Shown one piece after another: positions 36,879 to 46,682 of a DNA stretch of 64,000 nt. This DNA is from Paenibacillus guangzhouensis (GTDB taxonomy: Bacteria; Bacillota; Bacilli; Paenibacillales; Paenibacillaceae). The stretch covers positions 3,410,001 to 3,474,000 of the forward strand of contig NZ_CP045293.1 of assembly GCF_009363075.1 (NCBI RefSeq), read 5' to 3'. Each line of letters begins with the position of its first letter. Within the stretch, counting starts at the first letter, position 1. The notes under the pieces are model-generated. The model was not told the origin of the DNA and ran no database searches. It saw only the letters and a list, made by a program, of their open reading frames with translations. The position numbers were made by a program, and so were the translations under genes.

Positions 36879-38212
36879 GAAGCTTCGCCTCCTGCCCTCG
36901 GATCGTCCTCTTCCAACAGGACCGCCGCAAGCTCACGTGCGCGTCCGATCAGTTTTCGTCCCTCGTCCGAATCCTTCAATTCCTCGATTAGTAACCTCAG
37001 TCGGGCATGGCCTTGCATGGATTCCAACGCTTGATCCACGATCTCCTCATAGAGATCTTGTTCCAGCGTGGCCTGTCCAGCCATTCGAAATAATTCGCCG
37101 AGAAAGCTCTCCTGTTCGAGGATATGCTCCACGTCCACTTCCGCGCCAGAGTCTACTAGCAGCGATTCGAGCCAGACGATATCTCCTGTCTCCGCGTCTT
37201 CGGAAGCATCATACGACTCTTCTTCGCGAAGTACTTGCAGGAGGTCTTGCACAAAGCTACTCTGCTCCAGCTTCCGATGAAGAGCTCCACGTCCATTCAA
37301 AGTCAAGCGAAGGATCGACATACGTCCTTGCGATGCTTGCCTACATTGCTCCATTTGTTGTACCACACGTTCTTTCAGACCTTGCTCAGAATGAAGCCCT
37401 TCAATCGAGATCGATTCCGAATACCACCGAACATCATCCAGCGGAACGAAAGTGAGATGCGTCTGACGCTCCTCTGTGACTTGGACGATATAACAGCCCT
37501 TCGCCCCTGCTTCCTTCACGCTTCGTCCTTGGATGTTGCCAGGATAGACAATACATGGCTCTTGCTCATGCAAAATCTGACGGATATGGATGTGGCCTAA
37601 GGCCCAATAATCCATGCCGGATTGGATCAACTCTCGCTTCGAACAGGGCGCATAATTGTCATGCCCCGGATCCCCATCGACATTGCCATGCAGCAGTCCG
37701 ATATGATAGAGTGAGCTGCCTGCAAGACGTTGGTAGGTTACAGCAACATTCTCATGCAGTGCCTTATGCGCATACGAAATGCCGCAGACAGCTGCGATCG
37801 CCTCAGCCTTGGAAGCATCCGTTTGTCCGCGTCGATAGACGATTTTCGTCTCTACTTCTTGCGCGCTTAAAAAGTGCACGGTATCAGGCCATGTTAATTC
37901 AGCATGCATCCCATCCTCAGGATCATGATTGCCATGAATGATATAGACAGGGATATGCGCAGCGGCCAAACGTTGCAATTCGCGCTGCAATCGAAGCTGT
38001 GCTCGCAACGAACGATCGGCTGAATCATAGACATCGCCGCTGCATACGACAAAGTCGACTTGCTCCCTCAGGGCAAGGTCAATCAAATTCGTAAATGCCG
38101 TAAAGGTCGAAGCGCGCAGCCTTTCCCGGATCGCATCCGGCACGTGGGACATCCCGCGAAAAGGACTATCCAAATGAAGGTCTGCGGCATGAATAAATCG
38201 AAAATCTGACAA
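36875..38212 (-). CDS. yhaO: SbcD-like metallophosphoesterase/exonuclease (YhaO homologue)
   Basis: About 445 residues. The Mre11/SbcD-type phosphoesterase domain (to about 270) shows all five metal motifs: FIHAADLHLDSPF, VVCSGDVYDSAD, YIIHGNHDPED, IGLLHGNVDGD and YWALGHIHIR. The rest is a helical capping region. With its overlapping ATPase partner it would open and trim abnormal DNA ends in the cytosol. Both candidate starts are TTG; I prefer the inner one because GGGGGGAG lies just upstream. The Bacillus operon also includes yhaM, which is absent here. Confidence 0.87.
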   Translation of the reverse strand: MSDFRFIHAADLHLDSPFRGMSHVPDAIRERLRASTFTAFTNLIDLALREQVDFVVCSGDVYDSADRSLRAQLRLQRELQRLAAAHIPVYIIHGNHDPEDGMHAELTWPDTVHFLSAQEVETKIVYRRGQTDASKAEAIAAVCGISYAHKALHENVAVTYQRLAGSSLYHIGLLHGNVDGDPGHDNYAPCSKRELIQSGMDYWALGHIHIRQILHEQEPCIVYPGNIQGRSVKEAGAKGCYIVQVTEERQTHLTFVPLDDVRWYSESISIEGLHSEQGLKERVVQQMEQCRQASQGRMSILRLTLNGRGALHRKLEQSSFVQDLLQVLREEESYDASEDAETGDIVWLESLLVDSGAEVDVEHILEQESFLGELFRMAGQATLEQDLYEEIVDQALESMQGHARLRLLIEELKDSDEGRKLIGRARELAAVLLEEDDPRAGGEAS

Positions 38213-38247
38213 TACAGCTCCCCCCAAGACGACGTTTCTATCTAACG

Positions 38248-39378
38248 TTACGATTTTCGCTTCACTTGCAGATAAATATTTTTGAGTTCATTGACGACGC
38301 GCGTCAACGAATATGATTTTTTGGCTTTCTCCCATCCGGCTCGTGACAGCTGATACCGATAGACTGGGTCGATCATCATTTTCTCGAGCGCATCCGCAAG
38401 CGCCGACGGTTGATCCGGCGGCACCAACAGACCGTTTACGCCGTCTTCGATCTGCTCTGCGATTCCGCCGACATTCGTCCCGACGAGGGCAAGCCAGCAT
38501 AGCGCAGCTTCGGCGAATACCGATCCAAATGCTTCGGCTCTCGATGGGAGGACGAAGATATCCGAGAACGGCATGAACTGTTCCGGATGCAGCATATAGC
38601 CGTAGAAAATGGTCTCATCATAAATATCAAGCTTCGCAGCGAGCTCCTCGAGCTCCGTACGGATCGGACCATCCCCTATGATGTGCAGGACATAAGAGTG
38701 TCCACGCGATTTGAGCTCTGCACAGGCTTGCAGGAGAATATCCATTCCTTTGGCTGGCACTAGCCGGCACACCGTGATCAGCTGAGGCACTTCATTCTCG
38801 TGAGAGATCGGCTTGAACCGACGCTCATCATAACCGTTCGGAATGACGATAATACGTTCAGGGTGATTCATATATGTAGACAGATACTGCTTGAACGACT
38901 CGGATACCGTCAGTATCTGATCCATATGATATTCAAGCTCGCGGTAAATCGACGTTAGGAATTGATGCTCGATCCCGCCATCTTCAATTTTTCCGTTCAA
39001 AATGAGTTCTCGCTCGTAGCTCGAATGGATCGTCATGACGACGGGCGTATCCGGGAACAGCTTCTTCAGGACAAGCGCTGCGATCGGATGATGCGCATGA
39101 ATCACATCATACGGCTGCTTCAGGCGCATTCTAGACCACCATATATAATCTCGGATAGTCTGAATATATTTTTGCACCGTCGGGTTCTCCTCGTATAGGT
39201 GCCAATCGAATGTATCAAACGCAACTTCTTCATGCCCTTTGCAGCGGACGCGTTTGGGAATCGAAAATATTTCCATCTCCCAATTCGGCTTCTGAAACCG
39301 TTCCTGAAAAAAAGGAATCATAGAAGACACTCCGCCCGGTTGCTCTGGCGGAAAGAACAGAGCTTGTAACAGTTTCAT
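38248..39378 (-). CDS. Glycosyltransferase family 4
   Basis: 376-residue GT-B fold enzyme. The N-terminal domain starts MKLLQALFFPPEQPGGVSS, the usual glycine-rich acceptor loop; the C-terminal nucleotide-sugar domain has TVCRLVPAKGMDILLQAC, IIGDGP and the ExxxxxxxE motif EAFGSVFAEAAL. It transfers a sugar from a nucleotide donor onto a lipid, polysaccharide or small molecule; donor and acceptor cannot be told. No other glycan genes are adjacent. The start is the ATG with GGGAGGG seven bases upstream. It ends 36 bases before yhaO, so they may be co-transcribed. Confidence 0.87.
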   Translation of the reverse strand: MKLLQALFFPPEQPGGVSSMIPFFQERFQKPNWEMEIFSIPKRVRCKGHEEVAFDTFDWHLYEENPTVQKYIQTIRDYIWWSRMRLKQPYDVIHAHHPIAALVLKKLFPDTPVVMTIHSSYERELILNGKIEDGGIEHQFLTSIYRELEYHMDQILTVSESFKQYLSTYMNHPERIIVIPNGYDERRFKPISHENEVPQLITVCRLVPAKGMDILLQACAELKSRGHSYVLHIIGDGPIRTELEELAAKLDIYDETIFYGYMLHPEQFMPFSDIFVLPSRAEAFGSVFAEAALCWLALVGTNVGGIAEQIEDGVNGLLVPPDQPSALADALEKMMIDPVYRYQLSRAGWEKAKKSYSLTRVVNELKNIYLQVKRKS

Positions 39379-39501
39379 ATCATTGCCCTCCCAAATATGA
39401 TATAGTAGCACGTAGATTAAAGAGGTAGTTCACAAAATCATCTTAGGAATCAAAACCAATCTTATCATAGAAAAATCGATCATTAATTGGAGTGTAGATG
39501 C

Positions 39502-40698
39502 ATGTCAACATTGGCGAATTTCTTCACAGGTACGATCGGACAAGCCTTCTCGTCATCTTGCATTATATACATAATGTTCATCATGATCCTGCTGTCCATA
39601 AGAATGTATCGGAAACAAGGCAAAAAAGCTTACCTATATCTCATTTTCGGCTTTCTCCTCATTATGACATACCAAGGTTTGAACATCCATTTTAGCATAA
39701 ATGAGGTCTTAAGAGCCCCCAAGATCAGCTATTTCGTTGAAATCTTGCAGACGTTATCGTTCATCATTTTGAACTTAGCGATCTATCAACTCTATAATCG
39801 CAACTCGCGGCGGACCGTTATTTATTGCTGCCTGCTCATTATGGGCATTCTCGTCTTGCCAACCGTTCAGCTGCTGGTAGACCCGCTGTTCTTAAGCGGT
39901 CCTCCTACGGATCATTTCACAGGCATCTGGCCGCTGCAGACTTACAATCTGGTGTTGTGCATCCTCTTTGGTCTGACGCTTGGCAGACGCATCAGACAGC
40001 AGCTTAAATATTATAGCAGTCTCGTGCTATACGGCATAATTCTGGCGCTCAATTTGATGGGAACCCACCTATTGACGAAGCCCTCGGCATTCCTTGAACT
40101 AACGCTTAATCTTTTGCCGATTGTATATTATACGCTGCTCTATTTTATTCTGTTCGACCGTGTTGTCGAGCTGCTGCAATCTGTCTATCGCTCCTCCATC
40201 ACGGACGGATTAACGAGCTTGTATAATCGGCGATACTTCAACAAGGTCGCATCCCACTATATTCATGAGAATTTGCGGGTCAGCGTCATCTTCAGCGATA
40301 TTGATAATTTCAAGAAGTTAAATGATACCGAAGGTCACCACCGGGCTGATGGCGTCCTGAAGCAGGTTGCGAATATTATGACGGAGGAGCTCGAAGGTAT
40401 CGGCATTACAGGGCGTTATGGCGGGGAAGAGCTCGTTGCCCTAGTCGTAGACAAAGACGCCAAAGTCGAAGAAGTGGCAGAGACCATTCGGCGGCGCGTC
40501 GCTTCCGAGAGCATCGTCACAATTAGTGTCGGACACAGCACGCTTCGCAAGGGCGTAACGACGGAGGAATTAGTGAAGCAAGCCGACCAAGCAATGTATC
40601 ACTCGAAGACAACAGGCAAAAATAAAGTTACGGCTTATGCGGACCTGCTCGGTCCAGCCAGTAAACCAGAACGGAAGACCCGCTTGGGATCCGCATAA
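39502..40698 (+). CDS. Membrane diguanylate cyclase (GGDEF protein)
   Basis: 398 residues: about seven membrane helices (to about residue 215) then a GGDEF domain making cyclic di-GMP from GTP. Motifs are TDGLTSLYNRRYF, FSDIDNFKKLND (metal Asp) and active-site GRYGGEELVAL. The signature reads GGEEL instead of GGDEF or GGEEF, and the RxxD inhibitory site expected just upstream is replaced by EGIG. Activity is therefore likely but product inhibition through the I-site is not. ATG chosen for GGAG nine bases upstream; an in-frame TTG five codons earlier is possible. Confidence 0.86.
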   Translation: MSTLANFFTGTIGQAFSSSCIIYIMFIMILLSIRMYRKQGKKAYLYLIFGFLLIMTYQGLNIHFSINEVLRAPKISYFVEILQTLSFIILNLAIYQLYNRNSRRTVIYCCLLIMGILVLPTVQLLVDPLFLSGPPTDHFTGIWPLQTYNLVLCILFGLTLGRRIRQQLKYYSSLVLYGIILALNLMGTHLLTKPSAFLELTLNLLPIVYYTLLYFILFDRVVELLQSVYRSSITDGLTSLYNRRYFNKVASHYIHENLRVSVIFSDIDNFKKLNDTEGHHRADGVLKQVANIMTEELEGIGITGRYGGEELVALVVDKDAKVEEVAETIRRRVASESIVTISVGHSTLRKGVTTEELVKQADQAMYHSKTTGKNKVTAYADLLGPASKPERKTRLGSA

Positions 40699-40790
40699 TG
40701 ACTTCGTCGTCCAATACTATGCGGGAGGCTTTCAAGCAGAACGAATAAACAGAAATGTTAAAATTACATGCAAGGAGTTCACTATCACCA

Positions 40791-42191
40791 ATGACGATTT
40801 CTTTACCCTTCACGTATATCGAACAAATGCGCACGCTCCTCGGTCAAGACGCGGAGCGTTTCTTGCGGTCTTATGACGAGACGCGAACGCAAGGATTACG
40901 AATCAATCCCTTGAAGACGGACTTCCACAGCAAGCTCACCGCTGAACTATGCAAGATGTACGAACTGGAGCCCGTTCCTTGGTGTGGGACAGGGTTCTAT
41001 TACGGAGAACATCATCGCCCAGGCAAGCACCCTTATCATGCTGCAGGCTTGTATTATATTCAAGAGCCATCGGCCATGTCTGCTGTCGAGATGTTAGATC
41101 CGCAGCCCGGTGAGGTTGTTCTAGACTTAGCGGCAGCGCCAGGCGGCAAGTCCTCGCATATCGCCGGTAAAATGCAAGGTCAAGGGCTGCTTGTGGCGAA
41201 CGAAATTCATCCTGCGCGCGCCAAAATTCTAGCCGAAAATATCGAACGCATGGGTGTGTCCAATGCGATCGTGACAAACGCGACGCCAGACGAGCTCGCT
41301 GCACGCTTCCCGTCATTCTTTGACCGGATTATGCTCGACGCCCCGTGCTCTGGGGAAGGGATGTTCCGCAAGGACCCCGATGCGATTAGCGAATGGTCCG
41401 AGGACCATGTCGTCATGTGCGCGGCGCGTCAGTGGGACATCCTGGAGCAAGCGGTGAAGATGCTGAAGCCAGGCGGCACCCTGGCTTACTCGACCTGTAC
41501 GTTCAATCGACAAGAGAATGAGTTGATGATTGAACGTCTCCTGGCGGCGTTCCCTGCGTTCACACTAGTGGGAACGGAGCGCATTTGGCCTCACGAGCAC
41601 CGCGGTGAGGGCCATTTTGTCGCCGTGCTGCGCGCAGCAGCCGGCGATAGCCTTGCCCGCGAGCCGCAGGCTGCGGGCGACGCGCACAGCGCGCACGGCC
41701 GCCGCAAGGCGGAGCGCGCGCCGCGCGGCAAGGGCCAGCCCGCCGCTCCCGCGGCGGCGGGCATGGCCCAATTCCTCGCGTGGGCCCGCGAGGAATTGCC
41801 CGGCTTCGCGCCGGGCCAGGGCGATGCGCTTCTCTTCGGTGAAGCGCTGTATGAGCTGCCGCAAGCGGGCGGCAGCTCCTTGTCGGCCGCGCAGCTTAGC
41901 GGCCTCCGCATCCCGCGTGCCGGCCTGCACCTCGGCACGATCCGCAAGAACCGCGTCGAACCAGCGCATGCGCTAGCGCTCGCCGTCAAACCGGAATGGG
42001 CGCGTCTTCACTATGACTACGCGCCAGATGCCCCCGAGATCGCCGCTTATCTACGCGGCGAGACATTGCCCGTGCCGCCGGATCACAAAGGTTGGGCGCT
42101 CGTGACCGTGAACGGTCTGCCGCTCGGCTGGGGCAAAGCCAGCGGCGGCCAGCTGAAGAATCATTACCCGAAAGGCTTGCGGCTGCCCTAA
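40791..42191 (+). CDS. RsmF/NOL1-NOP2-Sun-type rRNA cytosine-5 methyltransferase (copy 1)
   Basis: 466 residues. SAM-dependent methyltransferase that places m5C on rRNA. Features: N-terminal PUA-like start, SAM motif LDLAAAPGGKSSH, DAPCSGEGMFRKD (catalytic Cys), and STCTFNRQENE (release Cys). After the core comes an Ala/Arg/Gly-rich linker (about residues 275-330), then a C-terminal RsmF-type domain ending in NGLPLGWGKASGGQLKNHYPKGLRLP. The linker and following stretch are strikingly GC-rich at DNA level, unlike the rest of the gene. GGAG is 13 bases before the ATG, longer than usual. A paralogue lies at 48352-49833. Confidence 0.85.
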   Translation: MTISLPFTYIEQMRTLLGQDAERFLRSYDETRTQGLRINPLKTDFHSKLTAELCKMYELEPVPWCGTGFYYGEHHRPGKHPYHAAGLYYIQEPSAMSAVEMLDPQPGEVVLDLAAAPGGKSSHIAGKMQGQGLLVANEIHPARAKILAENIERMGVSNAIVTNATPDELAARFPSFFDRIMLDAPCSGEGMFRKDPDAISEWSEDHVVMCAARQWDILEQAVKMLKPGGTLAYSTCTFNRQENELMIERLLAAFPAFTLVGTERIWPHEHRGEGHFVAVLRAAAGDSLAREPQAAGDAHSAHGRRKAERAPRGKGQPAAPAAAGMAQFLAWAREELPGFAPGQGDALLFGEALYELPQAGGSSLSAAQLSGLRIPRAGLHLGTIRKNRVEPAHALALAVKPEWARLHYDYAPDAPEIAAYLRGETLPVPPDHKGWALVTVNGLPLGWGKASGGQLKNHYPKGLRLP

Positions 42192-42207
42192 GCCATTCGA
42201 ACGCACA

Positions 42208-42261
42208 CGAAGCCCTGTCACTCCTTTACCAAGGAACGACAGGGCTTCGTATTATTTATTC
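42208..42261 (+). terminator. Terminator of methyltransferase copy 1
   Basis: Twelve-base perfect arms CGAAGCCCTGTC and GACAGGGCTTCG, then TATTATTTATT. It lies between convergent genes and may work both ways. Confidence 0.8.
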
Positions 42262-42265
42262 CATG

Positions 42266-43339
42266 TTAATCCACTTCATTCTCGAACTGGATCTCATCGA
42301 TCACTTCATTGCGGAACATCAAAGTCAAATGCAGCGCTTCATAATCCAGTGATTTATCCAACTCGCGCATGAGCAGCGTGCACATATTGGCACGATCCTC
42401 CGTCGTACCCGGAATCTCCAGTTCAATGAATCCGCTCAATCCATCTTCGCCAATATCTACGGTTGCAATGCCTACCGGAACGGCGCCGTAACGTTCGTGA
42501 TGATAGATCGCATAGGTCAACACAAGGTGGTCGTCTCGCACCGGTTCAATGGAATAACCACCGAAGGTGTGCTCTGTAAATGAAGCATTCACGAATAGCT
42601 CAGGCTCTTCTTCCTCTTCGTAGTCTTCGTCGTCTTCCAATAGATCTTCATGCGTCAGCGCCATCGTCTGCAACTGCATATCACCGAGCTTCATTTCCAG
42701 ATGAATGGTATCCATTAGCTGCTCATCCAGGTCACGGACGATCAACGCCGTCACCTGATCCATCTCTTCTTCACTCGGCAGCCTGTCCCAACGGACTTCG
42801 CCAATCGCATCCGCGCCATATTGTTTAACGACGGAGACGGCCAATAAGTCATCTTCCAAATCATAGACTTCATAGACGGTCACATGGCGGCCCGCGCTAA
42901 TGACCTCAAGCCTTACGATTTCCTCATCGTCAAATGCCTCGATTCGCTCGAGATCAGGTTCGTCATCGACATCATCATCGGCTTCTTCGAATTCGATTTC
43001 TCGCTCTAATTCTTCCGGGTACCATTCATGGACCGTCGTCTGATCTTCAATTTCTTCACTCGTGGATACAATCGTCTCGAACGGACTATACGTGACGAAT
43101 ACATCACACTTCGGCGCCGCTAATGCGCCAGCAAGCCCTTGTACATATTGGGTAATGAATTCTAAGACTACGGGTTTCTCCGCGCGTGACAGGGAATCTT
43201 GCTCCAATTGAACAGAACCCGCCACCCGCTCCCCTTCGCGATAGATCAGCGAGATTGTTCCGACATATTGATGATTCAAGACGATATCATGCACTTCACC
43301 GCCGGATGTCTTCAGATCAGGTCGTAGGTTGATATTCAT
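42266..43339 (-). CDS. Acidic hypothetical protein
   Basis: 357 residues with very acidic tracts near 115-150 (EREIEFEEADDDVDDEPD) and 255-270 (EDDEDYEEEEEPE). Three related beta-alpha blocks recur, each with a run like GTISLIYREGERVAGSVQLEQDSL, LLAVSVVKQYGADAIGEVRWDRL or VPVGIATVDIGEDGLSGFIELEI, so it seems to be an internal triplication joined by acidic linkers. No signal peptide, membrane helix or known catalytic motif. I do not recognise the family. GGAG lies ten bases before the ATG. Confidence 0.65.
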   Translation of the reverse strand: MNINLRPDLKTSGGEVHDIVLNHQYVGTISLIYREGERVAGSVQLEQDSLSRAEKPVVLEFITQYVQGLAGALAAPKCDVFVTYSPFETIVSTSEEIEDQTTVHEWYPEELEREIEFEEADDDVDDEPDLERIEAFDDEEIVRLEVISAGRHVTVYEVYDLEDDLLAVSVVKQYGADAIGEVRWDRLPSEEEMDQVTALIVRDLDEQLMDTIHLEMKLGDMQLQTMALTHEDLLEDDEDYEEEEEPELFVNASFTEHTFGGYSIEPVRDDHLVLTYAIYHHERYGAVPVGIATVDIGEDGLSGFIELEIPGTTEDRANMCTLLMRELDKSLDYEALHLTLMFRNEVIDEIQFENEVD

Positions 43340-43559
43340 TCCTCCGTCACTCCTTCGCATGTTTTGCTTCCATACATTCCATTTCTAGGATTCCCTCCGA
43401 GCGCCGAACTATTCGATCGCCCAATTCTGAGAACTAGGGGTAAACGTCCAATCTTATAAAAATCAGCTACATACTATGGATTATTCGAAGATGGAGATAT
43501 ACACCCAGCCCCCTGGATCTTCATTTTCGCAGAAACAAGATATAAAGGAGGAATAATCA

Positions 43560-43652
43560 ATGGGCGGAGTAGGCGGTGGATTTATCACTACTGCGAGTAC
43601 AATTCTTGTTTTATTTATCTTGTTAGTTATCGTGGCATGTGCATGCCTCTAA
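43560..43652 (+). CDS. YjcZ family sporulation peptide
   Basis: A 30-residue gene with an excellent AAAGGAGG upstream. The product MGGVGGGFITTASTILVLFI, continuing LLVIVACACL, has the Gly-rich start and single hydrophobic helix of the YjcZ/SscA-like peptides found in Bacillus and Paenibacillus spores. It would insert in a membrane or associate with the coat. A CATACTA at 43470-43476 resembles a sporulation sigma-G -10, but I find no convincing -35. A strong terminator follows. The role of the family in germination or coat assembly is only partly known. Confidence 0.8.
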   Translation: MGGVGGGFITTASTILVLFILLVIVACACL

Positions 43653-43718
43653 AGATACAGCATCTAAATAGATGATTCGAGCTTGCATCATGTGGATTAC
43701 GCTTGATCCCATGCACAC

Positions 43719-43770
43719 GAAAGAGGCTTTCGCATCGTAGGCGACTACAATGGAATGCCTCTTTTTCTTT
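43719..43770 (+). terminator. Terminator of the YjcZ-type gene
   Basis: AAGAGGC pairs with GCCTCTT around a long partly paired loop, followed by TTTCTTTG. Confidence 0.6.
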
Positions 43771-43866
43771 GTTCTAATCACAATATCTATAATGTAATAT
43801 TCATTTACTCGTACCAATATCCTTTTAGGCCTAGCAAATACACTGTTGCACTGTTGCATGCATCAT

Positions 43867-43909
43867 AAAAAGGCTGCGCCTTTGATCGAATCATGGCCCA
43901 GCCTCTTTG
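43867..43909 (-). terminator. Terminator of codBA
   Basis: Reverse-strand AGGCTGGGCC pairs with GGCGCAGCCT (one mismatch) followed by TTTTA; begins about 24 bases after the codA stop. Confidence 0.75.
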
Positions 43910-43932
43910 ATGAGATACCGTTGTACTATAAC

Positions 43933-45204
43933 TTATTTATTAAAATCAACCTTCTCCGTTTCACCTAGCGAAATGGTCGACTCACTTGGCTTCGTCTCTG
44001 CAATGACTTCACCGTTTCGGAACGAATAACGCACCGTCGCTTGCTTGCGAATCGCCTCATATTCATTCTCAGCCGATAAGATGATGAAATTGGCAGGTTT
44101 GCCTACTTCAATACCATAGCGATCTTCAATTTGCAGCGTTCTAGCGCTATTCTTCGTGATGAGGTCGATAGAATTCACAATTTGCTCGTAGCCCATGAGC
44201 TGTGATGCATGAATGCCCATATGCAGCACTTGCAGCATGTTGCCTGTACCGAGCGGGTACCATGGGTCGAAGATGTCATCATGTCCGAAGCAGACGTTCA
44301 ATCCCGCTTCTTGCAATTCCTTCACACGCGTTAATCCTCTACGCTTCGGATACGTATCAAATCGGCCTTGCAGATGGATATTCACGAGCGGATTCGATAC
44401 GAAATTCAGCGATGCCATCTTAAGCAGACGGAACAGCTTGTACGCATACGCATCATTATAGGACCCCATCGCTGTCGTATGGCTCGCTGTTGTCCGTGCG
44501 CCAAGTCCGCGCTCATACGCTTCCTTTGCGACAACTTCGAGGAATCTCGACTGCTCATCGTCAATTTCATCGCAGTGGATATCCACGAGCCGATCATATT
44601 TCTCGGCAAGGTCGAAGACGATCTTCATTGAATCGACACCGTATTCGCGCGTGAATTCGAAATGCGGAATGCCGCCTACGACATCCGCGCCCATCTTCAT
44701 GGCTTCTTCTAGCAGCTCCGGTCCGTTCGGATACGATAGAATCCCTTCCTGCGGGAATGCAACCAATTGCAGGTCGACATACGGCGCCATTTCTTCTTTC
44801 ACTTCTAACAGCGCCTTCAGCGCGACGAGATCCGGGTCCGTAACGTCCACGTGTGTACGCACATGCTGGATCCCTTGCGCAATTTGCCATTTTAACGCCG
44901 TCTTCGAACGACGCTTCACATCTTCGGCCGTTAACGTCTGTTTGCGTTCTGACCAGCGCTGAATGCCTTCGAACAACGTACCGCTCTGATTCCACGCAGG
45001 CTCCCCTGCCGTCAATGTCGTATCTAAGTGAATATGCGGCTCAATGAACGGAGGCAATACCAGATTTCCCGCTGCATCAACCACTTCTTGTTCACGCACA
45101 GCATTCGTCGCTGGCGAGATTTTCGTGAATTTACCTTCCTGGATTTCCAGATCCCACTGTCCTTCTTGTCCTCGAAGCTTCGCATTTGTAATGATCATAT
45201 TCAT
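43933..45204 (-). CDS. codA: Cytosine deaminase
   Basis: Converts cytosine to uracil and ammonia for pyrimidine salvage. 423 residues of the amidohydrolase superfamily with the CodA metal-site motifs PHIHLDTT (about residues 57-64), IHCDEIDD, the SHTTAMG motif and [15 protein letters not shown]. It resembles Escherichia coli CodA through the whole length. It follows codB by 30 bases on one transcript controlled by the upstream attenuator. Start is the first ATG, with GAGAGGGG a few bases upstream. Confidence 0.93.
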   Translation of the reverse strand: MNMIITNAKLRGQEGQWDLEIQEGKFTKISPATNAVREQEVVDAAGNLVLPPFIEPHIHLDTTLTAGEPAWNQSGTLFEGIQRWSERKQTLTAEDVKRRSKTALKWQIAQGIQHVRTHVDVTDPDLVALKALLEVKEEMAPYVDLQLVAFPQEGILSYPNGPELLEEAMKMGADVVGGIPHFEFTREYGVDSMKIVFDLAEKYDRLVDIHCDEIDDEQSRFLEVVAKEAYERGLGARTTASHTTAMGSYNDAYAYKLFRLLKMASLNFVSNPLVNIHLQGRFDTYPKRRGLTRVKELQEAGLNVCFGHDDIFDPWYPLGTGNMLQVLHMGIHASQLMGYEQIVNSIDLITKNSARTLQIEDRYGIEVGKPANFIILSAENEYEAIRKQATVRYSFRNGEVIAETKPSESTISLGETEKVDFNK

Positions 45205-45234
45205 TTACCCCTCTCTCCATTGTATCGTAATCGA

Positions 45235-46467
45235 TTATTTATCCCCTCGTACTGGCAAACACTTCATTCCGATGACATAAATGATTGCTGTCCCAAGTAA
45301 TCCGTTTATCGGCGGAACCCCAGGCAGCACATTGGCAACGACCACGCCGCCAGCCCATGCGATCAATGCCATCCAGTTCACTTGCTTGAAGGTCATATCT
45401 TCGAATTTGCCATATTTGCCACGTTTCAGAATGAAATAATCCGCGAGCAGAATCGCACCGATCGATGGCAGGGCTGTACCGAGCACCGTTAAGAAGCCAA
45501 CGAAATTGTTGTACAGCCACATCGCTGCGATCGTTCCGAGTACGCCGTTGAACACGACGATCTTGTGCTTCGCAATTTTCGTAATGTTCGCAAATCCAAG
45601 CCCCGATGCATAGAGCGCATTCTCATTGGTCGTCCAAATGTTCAATCCAAGCACGATGATCGCCGGTAAGATCAATCCTTGCGCGAACATGACATCGGAT
45701 ATATCCGCTTTGCCATAAGCAATGGCGCCGACTGCACCGAACAAGAACATCAAGGAATTACCCAGGAAGAACGCAATGACGGTGGATACGACCGCCGAAC
45801 GAGTCGTTCGTGCGAATCGTGCGAAGTCCGGTGTCAGCGTTCCGCCGCTAATGAAGGATCCAATACAAATCGTTAACGCTGCTGCAAGCCCCATCGCTTG
45901 TGTTGGTTGATGTGCGAACAACCCTTCCAAGCCGCCAATCGTATTCGTTGCTTCCACGACGGAGTAGCTGCCTAGAATCGCAATCGAAGGCACAGCGACG
46001 ATGCCGAGTATAGCTAAAGCTTTGATCCCGTAAATCGCTGTAATCGTCATCAGCACGCCTGAGATCGCAATTAGCAGATAGACGTTCATGCCCGTTACCT
46101 TCTGTACGGGAACCGCGAACATCGCTACGCCGACGCCGAACCAGCCGACCTGCGTGAAGCCTAGCAATAAGGACGATAAATAAGATCCTTTGATTCCGAA
46201 GGCATATTTCGTAAGCAAATGTGTCGATAACCCCGTCTTCGCCGCAATATACGCGAGCGCTCCCGTATAGATGCCTAGGATCAAATTCCCTGATAAGACG
46301 ACCCAGATAAACTGGCTGAATGTCAGTCCATTTCCAATGGCTCCACCCGACCACATGCTTGCCGAGAAGAAGGTGAATCCGAGCATCACCGCGAGAATTT
46401 TCCAAAAACCGTTGCGATTCGCCTGCGGTACAGGCCCAAATGAGAATTCCAAATCTACTTTTTCCAT
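45235..46467 (-). CDS. codB: Cytosine permease
   Basis: Membrane transporter of the NCS1 family bringing cytosine into the cell. 410 residues with about twelve helices. Family features: N-terminal FGPVPQANRNGFWKILAVMLG, the substrate-site stretch SMWSGGAIGNGLTFSQF and SFISGGTLTPDFARFARTTR. It is the first gene of codBA. Two adjacent ATGs occur; the second has better spacing to GGAGG and is used here. The leader upstream carries a pyrimidine-type attenuator. Confidence 0.93.
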   Translation of the reverse strand: MEKVDLEFSFGPVPQANRNGFWKILAVMLGFTFFSASMWSGGAIGNGLTFSQFIWVVLSGNLILGIYTGALAYIAAKTGLSTHLLTKYAFGIKGSYLSSLLLGFTQVGWFGVGVAMFAVPVQKVTGMNVYLLIAISGVLMTITAIYGIKALAILGIVAVPSIAILGSYSVVEATNTIGGLEGLFAHQPTQAMGLAAALTICIGSFISGGTLTPDFARFARTTRSAVVSTVIAFFLGNSLMFLFGAVGAIAYGKADISDVMFAQGLILPAIIVLGLNIWTTNENALYASGLGFANITKIAKHKIVVFNGVLGTIAAMWLYNNFVGFLTVLGTALPSIGAILLADYFILKRGKYGKFEDMTFKQVNWMALIAWAGGVVVANVLPGVPPINGLLGTAIIYVIGMKCLPVRGDK

Positions 46468-46525
46468 CATATCCTCCAGTATTCCTGTGGTGTAATGGAT
46501 ACCTGAAACATGCGAATTTGTGCAT

Positions 46526-46562
46526 CAAAAAAGGCTTATTGCCGTCTCTGACAATAAGCCTC
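46526..46562 (-). terminator. Attenuator terminator of codBA
   Basis: Reverse-strand GGCTTATTG pairs perfectly with CAATAAGCC, followed by TTTTTT, and lies 59 bases before codB. It is the terminator half of the PyrR-type attenuator. Confidence 0.85.
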
Positions 46563-46676
46563 CATGTTCATAGAGAAGCAAGGGCCTCCTCGTGCGCACA
46601 CGACTCCCTTGGTTCCTACAAACTCCGCTGTCCTTGTCAGCCTCACGGGACTGAATTAAAGGTACCCTATGAAATT
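46563..46676 (-). promoter_or_regulatory. PyrR-binding leader of codBA
   Basis: On the reverse strand CCTTTAATTCAGTCCCGTGA continuing GGCTGACAAGG (46632-46662) matches the PyrR recognition loop (core AGTCCnGnGAGGCT...AAGG) of Firmicute pyr leaders. A hairpin CAAGGG...CCCTTG and the terminator follow. PyrR with UMP would bind, hold the anti-antiterminator and favour termination, so codBA would be off when pyrimidines are plentiful. Confidence 0.78.
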
Positions 46677-46682
46677 GTTATC

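Noticed and set aside
41565-41989. Several long frames on both strands in the methyltransferase gene
   Set aside because: GC-rich sequence lacks stops in many frames; only the methyltransferase frame has family motifs.
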